From NCBI GenBank assembly GCA_029891345.1, contig CM057002.1, positions 18,102,295-18,166,294 of the forward strand: a DNA stretch of 64,000 bases, given 5' to 3'. This DNA comes from Dryococelus australis. Its lineage: Eukaryota > Arthropoda > Insecta > Phasmatodea > Phasmatidae. Under the pieces are notes generated by a model that was not told the origin of the DNA, ran no database searches, and saw only the letters and a list, made by a program, of their open reading frames with translations. This document shows positions 1 through 12,056 of this stretch, piece by piece. How positions within the stretch are numbered: position 1 is the stretch's first letter; each line of letters opens with the position of its first letter. The translations under genes and the position numbers were made by a program.

Positions 1-1650
1 TACTTTAATGGGTTACACATATGAATTAAATTTGATCAGTAAACCACATCTCATGACAAAAGGCCACACACTAATGTGCAAAATATTTCCAGTCCAAAGC
101 CCAAGTACAGAAAACATGAGCAGGTCATTAATTTTTTTAAATACAAAACAACTCAATTACGTAGTTTGTTAATGTCTATTTAATTTACATTCCACCACCA
201 GTAATCAAAAAATATAAAAGCTGAGTTTTAATAAATACAAATCACAGTTTCTAAACACATGAACACACATGTTTTAAGTGTAAAAAAGAAAAAATGTTAG
301 GAAACACCACAGACAGTAAAATTATTCTCTACATATGCTGCAATGACTGTTAAACTACTAGAAAAACCTTTCGTATCCAAGATTCCAACACGGCTAGGTA
401 GTATAATTATTTTAAATATTGGTTTGCCTTTACATCCTACTCCATGCATTTTTAATGTTACAAAATTGATAAACTAACATATTTCTGCAAGTGTCAACAC
501 TACACGCCTGGTAATAGTATTGACATGTTGCTGGAATTTATAGCAGTGTACCAAGGGGTCGGTTCAAATATTTTTGAAGTTTCTTTTCTAAGGTATTAGA
601 TTATTTGGCTTGATAACAACTTATTCGACCTTATGCGTTTGAGGTATGCTTCCCTTACACTGCTATCAATGCAGTCTCCATTCCTTGACGATTTCGTAAA
701 TGCTTTTTGGAATTGTGTGTACCATCTGCTAGGGGGAACTGTCTTGGTATTTTCAACTTGACACCGGAGTCAAGCTCAAGGAAGTTATGGATAATGGGAA
801 GCATAGGTTACATTCTGTCACATTATGAACTGCCAGTTATTTGTGTGTGGGTGTGTACGTGGCTATGGTGGAGGAATCAGGATTTTGCTTCTTTAATACC
901 GACTTTCTCCTCAGAATTGTTAACACTTCAAGGAATACAACAGATTCAGGATGTGTCCTGCTAAAAATTTGTAATTGGCAAATCTACTGACATAGCAAAA
1001 TGCACAACCTGAACTGCCTAACTTTTTATTAGTAACAAGACTCTACAACATTATTGGAACCCACTGTGAAGACAGGGTTTAGTCTATGGCCACACATCCA
1101 CACGTCACCAGCCAAGCTTTTCATAAAGTTTTTTCTCCTTAGCTCTATGACACAAATGTTTCTAACTCACATATAAAAACTGATCTTAAGTCAGCTGCTA
1201 ATCATCATGAACTTGTTTCATAAATAACTAATTGTACATATTTTTCCATGTTTGATGCAGAATCTTACGTAGTGTTTGAGAAACACTTGAAAATTGTAAA
1301 AATAACAAAATATACAAAATAAATTATGAGAGTTGACTATTAAACACAAGTTAATTAAGTAAGATGTATCTAAGCGAAGTTCTTAAACACCACACAAACA
1401 CAGCCACAAGGAGAGATGTCCATCATAAAGGTACTTGATTTACTTTGCAAATAAATGAGAGAAAACATAGCTTGAAAGGCAACAATCAATCAATGTATCA
1501 CCAAATGCTAAAGGTTGCAACTTGGGTCAGTTTAGTTTGTAAACACCAGTCACAAAACAACACACAGACAATACTTAAGTGACTGGCATTTTAACACACA
1601 CAAAATAATATTCACTATACAGTGCAATATTAGGCACTATAGCCTAGTCC
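1..1650. other. AT-rich non-coding stretch
   Basis: No convincing gene is visible. The DNA is AT-rich with short homopolymer runs and ends at a long T tract near 1664-1685. An open frame on the plus strand at 707-964 (85 codons, non-ATG start) has no recognisable domain and is probably chance. The stretch may be intron or 3' flank of the minus-strand BAZ2-like gene, whose next exon downstream of 12012 I could not find in the window. Confidence 0.6.
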
Positions 1651-1789
1651 ACATAAGAATTCCTTTTTTTTTTTTTTTTTTTTTTAACAGATCATGTAGA
1701 AGTAGTTATCTGTAAACTGTCACGTAACTCGTATAAATGCCATTTCTTTTTTTCTGCAACTATGTATCATCACGTGCACGCCACGTGCC

Positions 1790-2830
1790 CTACAAGTGAT
1801 ACAACCCTGAATGGGAGCTACCCAAGTCTGCATTCTGCCCCCTATAATACAGTGGATGCCTGGGCACCCAAAGAAAGAATATATAAAATCGTCCCTGCCT
1901 TAAAAACCCAGTGAGAAGGGAAAATACCTGTAAACCCCGCCAGCGAAGCTGCACCTAGGTTAGCGCAGCCAATACCACCCGCAAAACAGTAAGATCGGCT
2001 TCCAGCCACCCTCGAGAGATGGCAGCAAGTACAGCTCCACCTAGAAGGGAGGAACCACCCCTACCGAAGCTACCCGAAGGCCAAAAACACCCGAGAAACC
2101 CCCTGCACCACCGCAGAACGGCAGTCGATACCAGCCGCTTGCTTTCACACAAGTCGTGCCAAGGCTCTCTGTTCAATCTGCTATCTTCCGTTTTCCTAAC
2201 AAGAGACCACCAGTTGATCAGCAGTTAACAACGCCGTACACTTCAAGCATGTGCTGCAGCCCTAAAGAGTCGCAGTTCCTCCCACACTTGACACTTGCCG
2301 TCAAACCCACAACCCCACCCCCACCCAAGACCACGATGGGCAAACATCAGCTTCAGTTAGGGTTTAGTTATCACGGCTACCTAGTTTGTTGCTCTGTGCT
2401 CTTCTAACTCGCCCTTGAGGCTACGCTCTTCACATCGACAAGGCCCTTCACCTGTCTTTGCTTTCTGAGAGTTAATCAGTGCCTTGGTTACAGTAGGAGA
2501 ACACATGTCACTGTGTCTTATTCTGGATAGAGTAAAACATGTTACTACTCTAACCTCGATCTGCTCTTTCTTGTGTAAATTGTGCTTAGTCATCCCTAGT
2601 AAACGAAACCTCGCAAACAAGAGGCAGAGAACCACGGAATTTGAGACTTGTTTGCCGAACTTAGCGTAGGACTGCCGCCTGTCCCCTAAAAAGGACTTAA
2701 CGTACGTCATCAAAACACAATCCATTAGACAGCCACCCATATTGTGGACCAGGCATGTAAAGATACCTGGTGCACACGTTTGGTAGAACCACAACCACTA
2801 GCAAGAGACATGATGAAGAGGCTAGATTCT
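1790..2830. other. GC-richer, probably retroelement-derived segment
   Basis: Base composition changes abruptly from the AT-rich flank to a GC-richer, proline-codon-rich segment. A TATA-like string (atatataaaa) lies near 1879. A short plus frame at 2019-2228 is rich in Pro and basic residues, and a 137-codon minus frame covers 2381-2794. Neither has a recognised domain. The segment adjoins LTR-element material starting near 2880 and shares its composition, so I infer that it belongs to the same decayed element. The direction and boundaries are unclear. Confidence 0.35.
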
Positions 2831-2879
2831 CCTTGTCAGCTAACCATTCCTGCCACAGCGCATAAACTTGTTGGAGGGT

Positions 2880-3600
2880 TAGGATCTATCCCTTATGGAA
2901 TACACTCTAGCTAGGGACATTTTCGTCTGCCACCTCGTTGCAGAAGTGAACCATAGCACCCCATTCCCAGAAGTGAACCATAGTACCTCATTCCCGGAGG
3001 TGAACTGTAGCACCTCATTCCTGGAAAATGCAGTTCCCCATAGGAGGGGTAGTAAGTGGAATGACCGGAAGGCAGCTGCTATCCTAGCAGGGAAGCAAGC
3101 CCTGATCAAACAGTCTGCCCCAGCTTTCAGCTACTTGACACCCCAGGAATGAGCTCACACCACCCACCAACTGCCAAGGCCACACTTCACAGTTCCCCCA
3201 GTAACTTGTTTGGTCTCCTTGTGAAACTTTCCGCAGAGCTGCACACCCAGTTGTCTAGTACCTCCACCTAGGCCTACCTCTAGTCCTAGGCGTCGAACCA
3301 GTCAACGATGGACCAGCACTGCCGACCAGTATAAACGGGACGGAAGCCCGCCTGTCCCAGCCTCTCACCTAAGCCGCCCAGCAGACGCAGTCGCCGCCAG
3401 CCTGCCAGGTCAGAAGACCCACCGCAGTACCTGCACCGATGAGAACCAGACACCCGGCAGTTGGAGATAAGCCAGCGGCTCCACCAACAACCCGCGCACG
3501 CAAGCCCATCCTAGCTCAGCTAGACTTTGTGCCAAGTCAAGGACCTACCTGCCCGACTCTGTATAAAGGCACCTCAAAGGCCAAGCATCAGATTTTTGCA
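2880..3600 (+). pseudogene. LTR-element leader/gag-like ORF, copy D (decayed)
   Basis: A plus frame at 2895-3152 contains LARDIF, resembling the P.D[IL]F..P box of the related copies at 53.1 and 60.5 kb. Three tandem 9-residue repeats of the type EVNHST(P/S)FP follow. After a stop and a Pro-rich stretch in other frames, a frame starting at 3439 ends with ARKP....LDFVPSQ and then CPTLYKGTSK. This is the tail motif shared with the copies near 6.7, 16.3, 27.2, 53.5, 60.8 and 63.3 kb. Stops and frame changes show that it is not functional. No domain of known function is recognised, and the family assignment rests on comparison within this window. Confidence 0.5.
2943..3023 (+). repeat. Three tandem 27-bp coding repeats
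   Basis: Three consecutive 27-bp units (2943-2969, 2970-2996, 2997-3023) differ at a few positions. Being a multiple of three, they encode three 9-residue units EVNHSTPFP, EVNHSTSFP and EVNCSTSFL in the copy D frame. They look like an in-frame expansion within the retroelement ORF. Confidence 0.85.
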
Positions 3601-4162
3601 GACCATCATATTACCACAATTTTTTTTGTCAAATCCATTCACATGGACACAATACATTTGACGCACGACGCATTCTGCACTGGTAGATAGCACACGCTAA
3701 TTAAACAATTTCGCCCCATTTCAAACCAGAATCACCTGATGGGCAAGTTTTCTCTCAAACCAACAGTAATGGAGACGGGACCTGTGGTCTACCAAAATAG
3801 ACGGAGCTTCAACAGAACCTCCTACCACGTGATCTCAGCTTTTACTGTTTGCCACGTGTCTACAAGAAGTCGTCACGTCAACGCCTCTTCCCGAATAAAC
3901 TACCATTAATATTTGACGCTCCCATCAGAACAGCGCAAAATTCAAACTTCATGCTGCTGAAGGGTCGCAGGCCGCTGAGCAGAGTCACTGCTTCCACAAG
4001 AGCACGAGTGCAAGATGTGTCGTCGCCTCGTGCTAAGCGCCGCAGCACATAAGGATCCAGGACTCATGTGTGACATCAGAGCTTCCAACCCCCCACCCCC
4101 TCCTGGAGCAGGGATGATACCAACCTCCACTCTTCTGAGAGCCACGGAGCTGGAAAAATTAG

Positions 4163-4170
4163 TATATAAA
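4163..4170 (+). promoter_or_regulatory. TATA box of LTR D
   Basis: A tatataaa string lies in a GC-richer context, followed about 30 bp downstream by a ctctcaccagtgtg-type start region. The spacing suits a Pol II core promoter in the U3 part of an LTR. Confidence 0.45.
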
Positions 4171-4400
4171 GAGATCCAGCACTGGTCTCAGAGCAGTCTG
4201 CTAACCTCTCACCAGTGTGAAGGCAAGAGGGTGTTAACTAAGGGGCAATTCCCTCACCCGCACCGGTGACCACGGAAGAACCAGTAGCTTTTGATGTCTA
4301 GAGCAGCTCCAGAGGGCCGCCGCCTTTCAGAGGCCTTCAACTTTTTCAGCCACCTCTAGCAGCCCCAGAGGACGCCGCCATCCACAAGGTCTTCCACTTC

Positions 4401-4678
4401 ATCGACTTCCAACAGCCGCTCCTGAGGGCCGTCAACGACCACCAGACGGTCCAGCTGACATTGTCCTCAACCTCTTCCTCCCTCTCTAAATACCAGTAAT
4501 AGAAGGTCACAGCAATGACGTCCTCTCTGGACACCCCTCATCGACTTCCAACAGCCGCTCCTGAGGGCCGTCAACGACCACCAGACGGTCCAGCTGACAT
4601 TGTCCTCAACCTCTTCCTCCCTCTCTACATACCAGTAATAGAAGGTCACAGCAATGACGTCCTCTCTGGACACCCCTT
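4401..4678 (+). repeat. 139-bp tandem duplication inside LTR D
   Basis: Two adjacent units (4401-4539 and 4540-4678) are almost identical. The only clear difference is ctctaaatacc versus ctctacatacc. The near-identity implies a recent duplication by slippage or unequal exchange in the transcribed part of the LTR. Confidence 0.9.
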
Positions 4679-5339
4679 AAGGTCATAGCCACACCACTTC
4701 TTCGCCAGTTGGGTAAAGACCCCCTTCTTTAATTAAACAGTTAAGTCTCTTCTACACAATCGTCCTCAATTAATTTAGGAATTTTATATTTGGCTATTTA
4801 AATTCAAATTACTTAACTTTGGCCACTCAAACCAAATTACGTCTTTTGTGTTTTTCCCAGGTAGTCTTCACCTGGTATTAACGTAACAACTTCCGCTAAA
4901 TTCAAAGTTTTCAAAATTAATATTTTCTTTGAATTAATTGAGAAGAGTGTGAAACCACTGTGGTACCTTTATAAATACAAATTCAATAAACATATTTTTT
5001 TATATGATTTATATTTCTGTGATCTCACTCTTGTAGGTTTTGTTACCCCTTTGACCATTAAGGTAGTTTGGTTTTGATAGTAGGCGTGAGGCGAGGGGTG
5101 TTGGTTAGCACTGACTCGTGCCAGAATGCTGCGCAGCACGACTGCGTGCTCTACGGATGACTCTGCTCCATCTTCCAGCCACGTGCGCTCCAGGGTGGAA
5201 TATGTACGCTGCAATACGAATTAAATGTATTGCGCCAAGACTGGGTGGCCGATCACATCACTGCATATTACGTGCGTAATTGCAATCCCCATTGCCCATC
5301 CAGAATTATACATGCAAAAGGCACCCCCACGGTTGAAAT

Positions 5340-6160
5340 TATATTTATTGAGTATACTATTTGTGCCTGGTCCATGGAAGAAGTTCCTATGAGGTGATAA
5401 GAAACATGCAGCGCGTTTGCACCCCTGATAAACCTGCCTCCGTGGTGGAAGGCTACGCAACCCCCACACCACGAAGAACTGCTGACCAGAGAAATTTCAG
5501 TATAAATACAACCCCTGCAGCTAGCACCAGCGAGTGTCGCCGGCCGCGGCGACCGCATAGGACGCAAGCCCAACCTCCAGTCTGCTGAAGATGCTCCTCA
5601 GCCCACGAGGACTCAACCTCCTCAGCTCGCACGGGCTTACATTTCCTCCAATCCGCAAGGATTCTGCAGCACGCTACCCCACTCGTCTACACCCAGCTTG
5701 CAGAAGGATCTCCTTCTGCCAACCTTCCCTTCTTGACCCACACCTTAACCTGTGACAAGAAGCTCTCTCTCGACCTGTACATCATCAGGGACCTGTACGT
5801 GAGTCAGTCAACAGCTACAGGTATACCCAACCTGGTAAATACTACCTACCTAAGTCAACTTCCCATGACTCCCCGGTAGCGAGCAGTCACGTTGTGTGTT
5901 AACTACCTGTTTAGATTCCCCCTCTTAATTTATCTAGCTGCTGTAAATTGTGTTGCTACAGATTTTGTTGGTAGCCACTTCAAAGTTGCAGAGCTGTAGT
6001 TTACTACCTCAGGCCCGCCTTCACCTGACCCCCATTTTGCTTCGTGTAAATCTCGTATAACTATTTTAATTGTTTGTAAAACAATTTTATTGTATCTTAT
6101 TATATTTTATAATAGTATACCATTACATTTACTCCCCAGGGAACGAAACCCTACAGTAAA
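5340..6160 (+). mobile_element. LTR-like segment E
   Basis: It contains tataaata at 5501-5508, a GC-rich downstream region rich in cagc/gcagc strings, and the block caggcccgccttcacctgacc at about 6010-6030. AT-rich DNA with attttattg-type signals follows. This is the same signal order as segments D and F. A plus ORF starts about 230 bp after the block, at 6258, as expected for an element leader. The termini are not defined. Confidence 0.5.
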
Positions 6161-6257
6161 ACAACTATGTAACTTTATATATCTGTGTGCCATTACTGTA
6201 ATAGTGGATCCCTGCTCCCTCAGTATATTTTTGTATTGTGTGCTTGTTATTGATTAG

Positions 6258-6970
6258 ATGTACAATAAGAAGGGTGGTGCGCCCAGTAAGCAAAGATTTA
6301 GGGAGCATCGTGCCCTTGCTCGAACCAACACCCAGCCTACGCCTATGAACGAACCATTGACTAACCATCCTGATCTAACATCACGAGTCATTTCCCCTCT
6401 TATTCCCCTAGAGAGCTCTTCTTCTCCCCTTGATCACCTACTCGGTGGTAATTGGCCAGGGTACCCCACTACAGTCTATGAAATCCAAGAACAATTGTCA
6501 AGCCGGGAAAACAAGACTATTCCCCAGGACAACCTTGCTAGCCAAAACAAGAAAACTATTGGCAACGTCAAACTGAAATCCGGACGGCTAATCCATGTAA
6601 AACATCCCGTGGGCACAGTCCTACCAAAATTTTGTACCATCAAGCTAGCAACGGGGAAAGTAATCCGGGTTTGACTCCCGGTGCAACCAGACTCCTGTGC
6701 CTGTATAGCAAGCCCCTCTAATGATTACATCCCAGCACGTAAACCAACACACCCAGCTAAAGTCTCGTCTGCCAGGTTATGCACCCGATCATCTCTTTAA
6801 CATTAACTTATCTCCATTACATCCAGTCAGGATCGCTGGCATCCTGCGTACATTGGCGACCCTAATAGTAAGACGGATCACACTCCCAGGCCAAGAAGCC
6901 ACCTGTATTCAACTCACTCTGGGGTTCGACTCCCCTCCGGCCCATTGCGAACCTGCCCCCAAGTGACTGA
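6258..6970 (+). pseudogene. LTR-element leader ORF, copy E
   Basis: An open frame of 138 codons (6258-6674, ATG start) is polar and Pro/Ser-rich with basic clusters. Its C-terminal part repeats KLKSGR/KLATGK. About 40 bp after its stop, another frame reads SNDYIPARKPTHPAK (about 6717-6761). This corresponds to SDFVPSRKPTSPP in copy F at 27.2 kb and to the tail motif of the other copies. The ORF lies just downstream of LTR-like segment E, the same order as in copy F. No enzyme domain is visible; the protein family is unknown to me. Either the copy is frameshifted near its end or the motif lies in a second frame. Confidence 0.45.
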
Positions 6971-7900
6971 ATGCTGCAGTAAAATCCCTAGCACCTCACA
7001 GGCCTAATTGAAGGTATAATATTCATCATGGTACGCTAAGCTAGGCTTGGCAGGGCAGTCAACATACCTTACTACATTCTGAGATAGTCCACTCCCATAG
7101 AACATGCATCAGCACTTTCTTACTCAAGCTTCTTGGACGTTGTGGTTGGAGTAGGTTTTATCTGATCGGAGATTCCACAGGTGTGCTTCATTGGTCCAGA
7201 AGTTGAGGTTGTCCCAGCCTAGTCGCACTTCGGTACCAGTCAGAAACCCTTTTACCACAGGGTGACATGTAGGATGTATGCGGATAACAGAACTGGAGCA
7301 GGCACGAATGCCTGACGTCTAAGTTCGGAGGCATGGTTCCGTTCCACCTGTCTCTCCTGCGTTGGACGGATTAGTGTGATCCACGGTTTGAGAGCAGTGT
7401 GAGCCAGGTATTGTTCCCTACGTTCTCTACCACTGCTCTTCTCGAGAGGCAAAGGGTAAACAGTTTGACAGCCTATGTGATGCACTTAGACAGGAAGGTT
7501 TGACAGTGTAACTCAATAGTGACTTGACGGCATGAGCTCGATAAGAGTCCCCACTGATCCCCCACAGTGTGCAGGCTGATCAGGGACATGGAGCTGTGGG
7601 GACCGCCAAGCCTCTACTGGTTGTGCGTTCGCACTAGGTTGAACGGCTAAACTTCAGGCTACAGTTACCGTGCACTGAATTAGTGCGAATGAGTCTGTCG
7701 CTCCTCCCGGTGTGAAGGTGTTTCTAGTGATTGTGGCATCACTGTTTCTCCCCCACGAGCACTGACTTAGTGCTATGTGTGACAGGGAAGAAACAGGGAG
7801 CCGTCTAATATGCATGTCTTCTGACGTGCAGACACCAGAAAGAGTTCCACAGTCAAGCTAACTCAGTTTAAACAAATGTCTCGGTTCTTGTCGGCAGTGC
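6971..7900. other. Unassigned retroelement-like flank
   Basis: Moderately GC-rich DNA with no supported ORF; a 77-codon minus frame at 7252-7485 shows no domain. It lies between copy E (plus) and the minus-strand LTR-like segment G. It could be internal sequence of the minus-strand element, but I see no gag or pol motif. Confidence 0.4.
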
Positions 7901-8560
7901 ACGGCGTATTCTGTCTCCAACCATTAATTCAAACAAATACCCTACTGAAAATGAAAACAGAAAGGTAGAGAACAATGAGTGTTTATTGAATATTCAATAA
8001 ACACATGACCCGTGCCATCTGGTACCAAACCGTGGAGGGATGGAGGTAACTGTGCTTTCAGGTGTAGGCGACCTGGTTCTAAGTTAAAAGGGGAATAGCT
8101 GGTTCTAGACGAATACAAATTAGTGAAAGTTAAACTGCTAAATGGAAGGTATCTAGAGGAGACAAAATTAAGTTGAATACGTATGTTCGTGTTCGTTGGT
8201 CGTCGAGACGTAAGTAGCCGCAGGGGGCGTACTTGAAGTTTCCAAGATCTCTGGAAGTTCCAACACTGAGTCAGTGCTAGATGACGTGAGAGAAGATGCA
8301 TAAGAATGACTCCTGAGCCCAGCAGCGTCCGGACTTATATAGTGCAAGCTTGTAGGCTGCCGACACAGGCTGCGGGGAGGCGTGACGTCCTTCTGCCCTG
8401 GTTGGCGTGGGAAGACTATCAGCGTTTCTGCTTCGTGCCTCATCGGCAGCGCTCTGCTTTGCCTGAGGTTTGGGTATCTTGTTGGCTCTCAGCGCAGGGT
8501 AAGGGGATTGGCAGGCCTGTTGGGTTGTGTATCCTCCACGTGAAGAGAATTCGCTCATGA
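7900..8560 (-). mobile_element. LTR-like segment G (minus strand)
   Basis: Read on the minus strand it has a TATA-like actatataag (8334-8342) and a GC-rich transcribed part. The block ccaggtcgcctacacctg (8059-8076) follows, then caataaacac (about 7980-7995). This is the same order of signals as in plus-strand segments D, E and F. The block differs from E and F at only a few positions, so the segment probably belongs to the same LTR superfamily in the opposite orientation. The ends were not resolved. The plus-strand frame at 8306-8560 is antisense to it. Confidence 0.5.
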
Positions 8561-8678
8561 TTTCCTGTTGCCTGTAGGGTAGGCAACGTGTTACTCATGT
8601 CTGTAGTAGTGGAAGTAAGTACTCTTGGCGATGAGTCATAATCGTAGTTGATTAGGTGTATAAGCGGCACACGTCAAG

Positions 8679-8927
8679 TTGAAGATGGCTACCACGCAGC
8701 AATTGCCACAAAGGCAGGTACCCACACTATTAAGAGGCAAACTCGAGTTGTCGGCAAAATGCAGTGTCTCTCTATTCTCTGAAAAATCTTCGGGAGCTCT
8801 CAAAGCACTAGAGGCACCCTTTCATTCTTGGAATCAAGTGTGTTTGATAGCAGCCTACTCTGCCCCGCTGGAGAACGGCAACGGTGGAGATCATTCATAC
8901 TTGACCCTTGGTGGAAACCTTACCTAG
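8679..8927 (+). other. Unrecognised 82-codon ORF
   Basis: An ATG-initiated frame is preceded by gaagatggct-like context. The product is Ser/Leu-rich with no membrane segment, repeat or motif that I recognise. It lies immediately upstream, in minus-strand sense, of LTR segment G. It is more likely a chance frame within repeat-derived DNA than a gene. Confidence 0.15.
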
Positions 8928-9784
8928 TCACATGCTGGTAAGTGAATGTCCTATACATTGTAGCTCCGTCCAGAGCCGGAGAACGACTGGACGTGGGGGA
9001 ACAAGGGGATGTCAAGTATATGCTTCTTGGGCTTGCAAAGATGCTGCCCCTTGAGTTAAATAAATATTACATTTCAAAATCATGATAGTTTTATGCCCAA
9101 TACAATGAAACACCACCCTTACAGGAAAAAAGACCTTAAATTACAAAAGAAAACATCTTTGAAAATAATAATTCCTCTTTATAAATGTGTGTAACATTTT
9201 CAGGCAAAACAATTTGCTTTGAAATACAAGTGATGATGGATGCAAATTATTTTGGGTGACGAATAATCTTGATAAAATTTCTAGTTCGAAAGGTGCACTG
9301 TATTTGCTCTGCAGCTGGCGGGTGTGTGAAGACAAGCAAGAGCAGCAGACAGACTTGCTTTTTTCTTTTGTAAGACAACAGAAGATGCTAGGTTGCCACG
9401 CTAGTTGCCAGGTAACCACTTCTCCTCTCGTAGGCGTGTAAGGGGAAATAGCATGTCAGTCTCGCACATTGCACCACACCACAGTGTCAGACAGTGTGTT
9501 AGTAAGACACTAGACAAAGCGCCGCAGAGCAGTGATAAACGGCGGCGCACGTGACGTATTTCACATCCAGTTACAAGACGTTTGCATAAACAACCAGCTT
9601 AAAAACTATATCTGCAGGATATCATATGTGACGGGAGCCAAAATATACTTTGATCAGTGCAACATGCAATAAACGATAAAAGCGGGTTATGTTAACATTA
9701 TTTAAATAAGATTTTCATCAGGGCCACAAAAAATTGTTGATGGATGCAATTTATCGGCACATGCAATAACTATACATAGAGTCG

Positions 9785-9788
<4 letters not shown>

Positions 9789-9850
<62 letters not shown>
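9789..9850. repeat. (TA)n microsatellite
   Basis: About 31 uninterrupted TA dinucleotides in AT-rich DNA. Confidence 0.97.
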
Positions 9851-9851
<1 letters not shown>

Positions 9852-10969
9852 CTTACAATAATTTCTAGCACTGTAAAATGGTATATTAAGTTAAGATGTG
9901 ATGGGAATATACCACAAAACTACTACAGGTTATTCACGGTAAAATGAGCACATTTGAAAACTCTCCTTAAGATCTACTTGACTTGTATGCAGCATGTTGT
10001 ATATTCATGCATCTTATGTAAACTTATTATTAGAAAAGTAAATATTTTACTATCTGCTCCTTTTTACTTGTAGCTGCATTAAAAAACTACAAAAACTGAG
10101 AAATAATTTAAGTTATCACAAATGGTTACTTAATATTTTTTATTTGACATTAAGATATGGAACTACTTTCCATCCTGTGTTACCAACTTTACTGGACGCA
10201 TGTCGCTCAGTAAAATATATGCAGGCAGGGACAGTGACTTTTTTTTTTAAGGTTCATTTCAAAAGTGTTCATTTTATCGTGAACAGCCTTTTATTACAAG
10301 CTCGTCTAAGAAAACCTACTGTGTTCTTCGGTGTCGTTATTGTTGTGTCTTCCAGTCTTGGGCAGAATTTTGTCTTTGTCTCAGTGTTCGTCTGTGCTAT
10401 CTTAGGTGTGTTGTCCTAGTTTTTTCACATTTTCCGTTTGATTGAAACCAACTCTTTGTCTGTGTCATCTTTGTGTTGTCCTTGGTTCTTTCAGTTTTTC
10501 TGTTTGATAATTTGTTGTGTAATTTTATTCTTTGTTTTTCTATTGTGTTATAAATTGACAAAATTCCTTGTGGGATTAATTATTATAAGTTTTATTTAAA
10601 ATATTTTTGACTACAGCCACTCTTGGCTCGTTTTTCATACGTGTTTCACGTGTCAGAATTGGTTTTCGGTGACAACATAGTGTAGCAATGGAGTATGTTC
10701 AACATATTTCAATTAATCATAACTGATGCTGACAATAGTTCAAGCTTACTTATACGAAAAATAGTTTAAAAAGTACTACAATTTACACGTCTACTCATCA
10801 ATTTTGGAGGATGCAAACTCCCATGCAGCACATAATGTCAGGCAAGTTCAATTATATTTTTAATTATTAATAGATAAATGTGCCAGTAATAAATATTAAG
10901 AAAATATAACTATTTTATAAAAAACAAGGGGAATTCAAGTACTCACGGTTCAGTACTTTTCAACAGGTG

Positions 10970-11240
10970 CATGCACGCATGCACACACACACATGCACAC
11001 GCACGTACACAAAAGGATGATACATTTTCCACGGGGTGGCACAATCGCGACATTTTGCTGCCTAAGCCAACTTCAGAGTGCAACCACATGGAAAATGTGT
11101 TGTCCTTTGTGTGTGTGACGTACATGTGTGGTGTGTGGTTGTTTGCGTGTGGTGTGTGTGTGGCACATGTGGGTGGTGTGTATGAATGTGTGGCGTGTTC
11201 ATGTGTGGTGTGTGCAGTGTATGCACACGTGCCTGTCTAC
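10970..11240. repeat. (CA)n/(TG)n-rich tract
   Basis: A short CA-rich stretch (about 10975-11010) is followed at 11105-11235 by imperfect TG/GTGTG repeats on the plus strand. The opposite purine-pyrimidine phasing of the two halves gives partial inverted complementarity. Confidence 0.85.
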
Positions 11241-12011
11241 AAGTACTACACTGGAAGAACTTTAATTCCTCTAACTAATAATTTAATTATGTAGACACCA
11301 ACATTTCCTTTGTGATTTATTTCCCAGCATAATATTTTGAATTTTACCTGTTACACAAAATAATTGTTTTGGAAACAAATTGCACTTTTAATAGATGCAC
11401 AGAAATCTACTGTGGTTTCCACACTAAGAAATAGTCACAATATACATACAATTAACTCTTGTTTCCAAGACCACTCGAACAGCAACCCTCTCAAAAAGAC
11501 TCTTTTTTGGGGAAACATGAAAAATAATTAGTTGAAAAGTATTTTCCTATAACAACCCCTTCGAAATAACTATTTTTGTGGCAACATCAAAGGTCTTAGA
11601 ATTGAGAGTTTACTGTATATCTTTGCTGAAAACAATCATAAATTCAGTTGTGAATTCAAAACTCTCATGTAACAACAAGCTATTAAAAATTTGGCTTCCT
11701 CAGTCCAGAAAAATTATCACACACAGCTGCCATTTTGGCATGATGGCTTATAGTGTGCTGTCTGCAATATAGCTTGTGATAGAAATCTACACTGGACATC
11801 TAAAGCTTATTTTTTTACATTACAGCAGTGTCTATTACTAATACCTACACCTCACAAATGAAAGTCTGCAGAGAAATGAGAGGTGCATTTAGCTAGTGAA
11901 ATGAGTGGTGTGTTGTGGGCATTCAGCAGATTAGTGCAGGGGCTACAGTGTACAGGATCCAGCCCACGACAGAACAGACCTGTAGCAGCTGTAATCAGCA
12001 TAGATACTTAC

Positions 12012-12056
12012 TTGCTCCTTGATGAGTGCAGCTTGCTGCCTTTTCAACTCACGCTC
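12012..12056 (-). CDS. BAZ2/Toutatis-like exon (downstream of the two)
   Basis: This is a 45-nt minus-strand exon. The acceptor reads ...tgtgtttgtgtttcag/GAG after a pyrimidine-rich tract, and the donor reads CAA/gtaagt, a near-consensus 5' splice site. Its 15 codons in phase 0 encode ERELKRQQAALIKEQ, a basic/acidic helix. From memory, the BAZ2 family (BAZ2A/TIP5, BAZ2B, fly Toutatis) has a similar segment in the coiled coil preceding the DDT domain (in human BAZ2B like EKEMRRQQAVLLKHQ). These proteins act in chromatin remodelling with ISWI ATPases. The upstream exon is at 18358-18423. The next exon, expected to continue ERERRRQH-like, was not found at lower coordinates. The charged composition means other coiled-coil proteins are possible. 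Confidence 0.65.

Larger units (their letters stand above)
3800..4990 (+). mobile_element. LTR-like segment D
   Basis: Promoter-like and polyadenylation-like signals occur in the order expected of an LTR read on the plus strand: tatataaa at 4163-4170, a GC-rich transcribed part, the block caggtagtcttcacctgg at about 4858-4875, and aataaa near 4985. The upstream part (3845-4165) resembles the segment upstream of the TATA-like box at 25798, with shared strings such as cgtcaacgcc/cgtcaacacc and tgtgacatca. The exact TG/CA ends and target duplication were not found, so the limits are approximate. It lies about 200 bp downstream of ORF copy D with no pol between them. Confidence 0.5.
8930..12011. 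other. AT-rich tract, probably intron or flank
   Basis: No supported gene. It contains a long (TA)n, a T-rich stretch around 10240-10600 and a (CA)/(TG) region at 10975-11240. Open frames at 10144-10419, 10971-11294 and 11883-12152 are low-complexity or unrecognised. It lies downstream of the last visible BAZ2-like exon in gene direction, so it is probably intron of that gene. Confidence 0.5.

Noticed and set aside
2381..2794. 137-codon minus ORF
   Set aside because: No recognised domain; lies in retroelement-like DNA where many frames are open by composition.
10971..11294. 107-codon ORF rich in His, Cys and Val
   Set aside because: It is the translation of CA/TG repeats.
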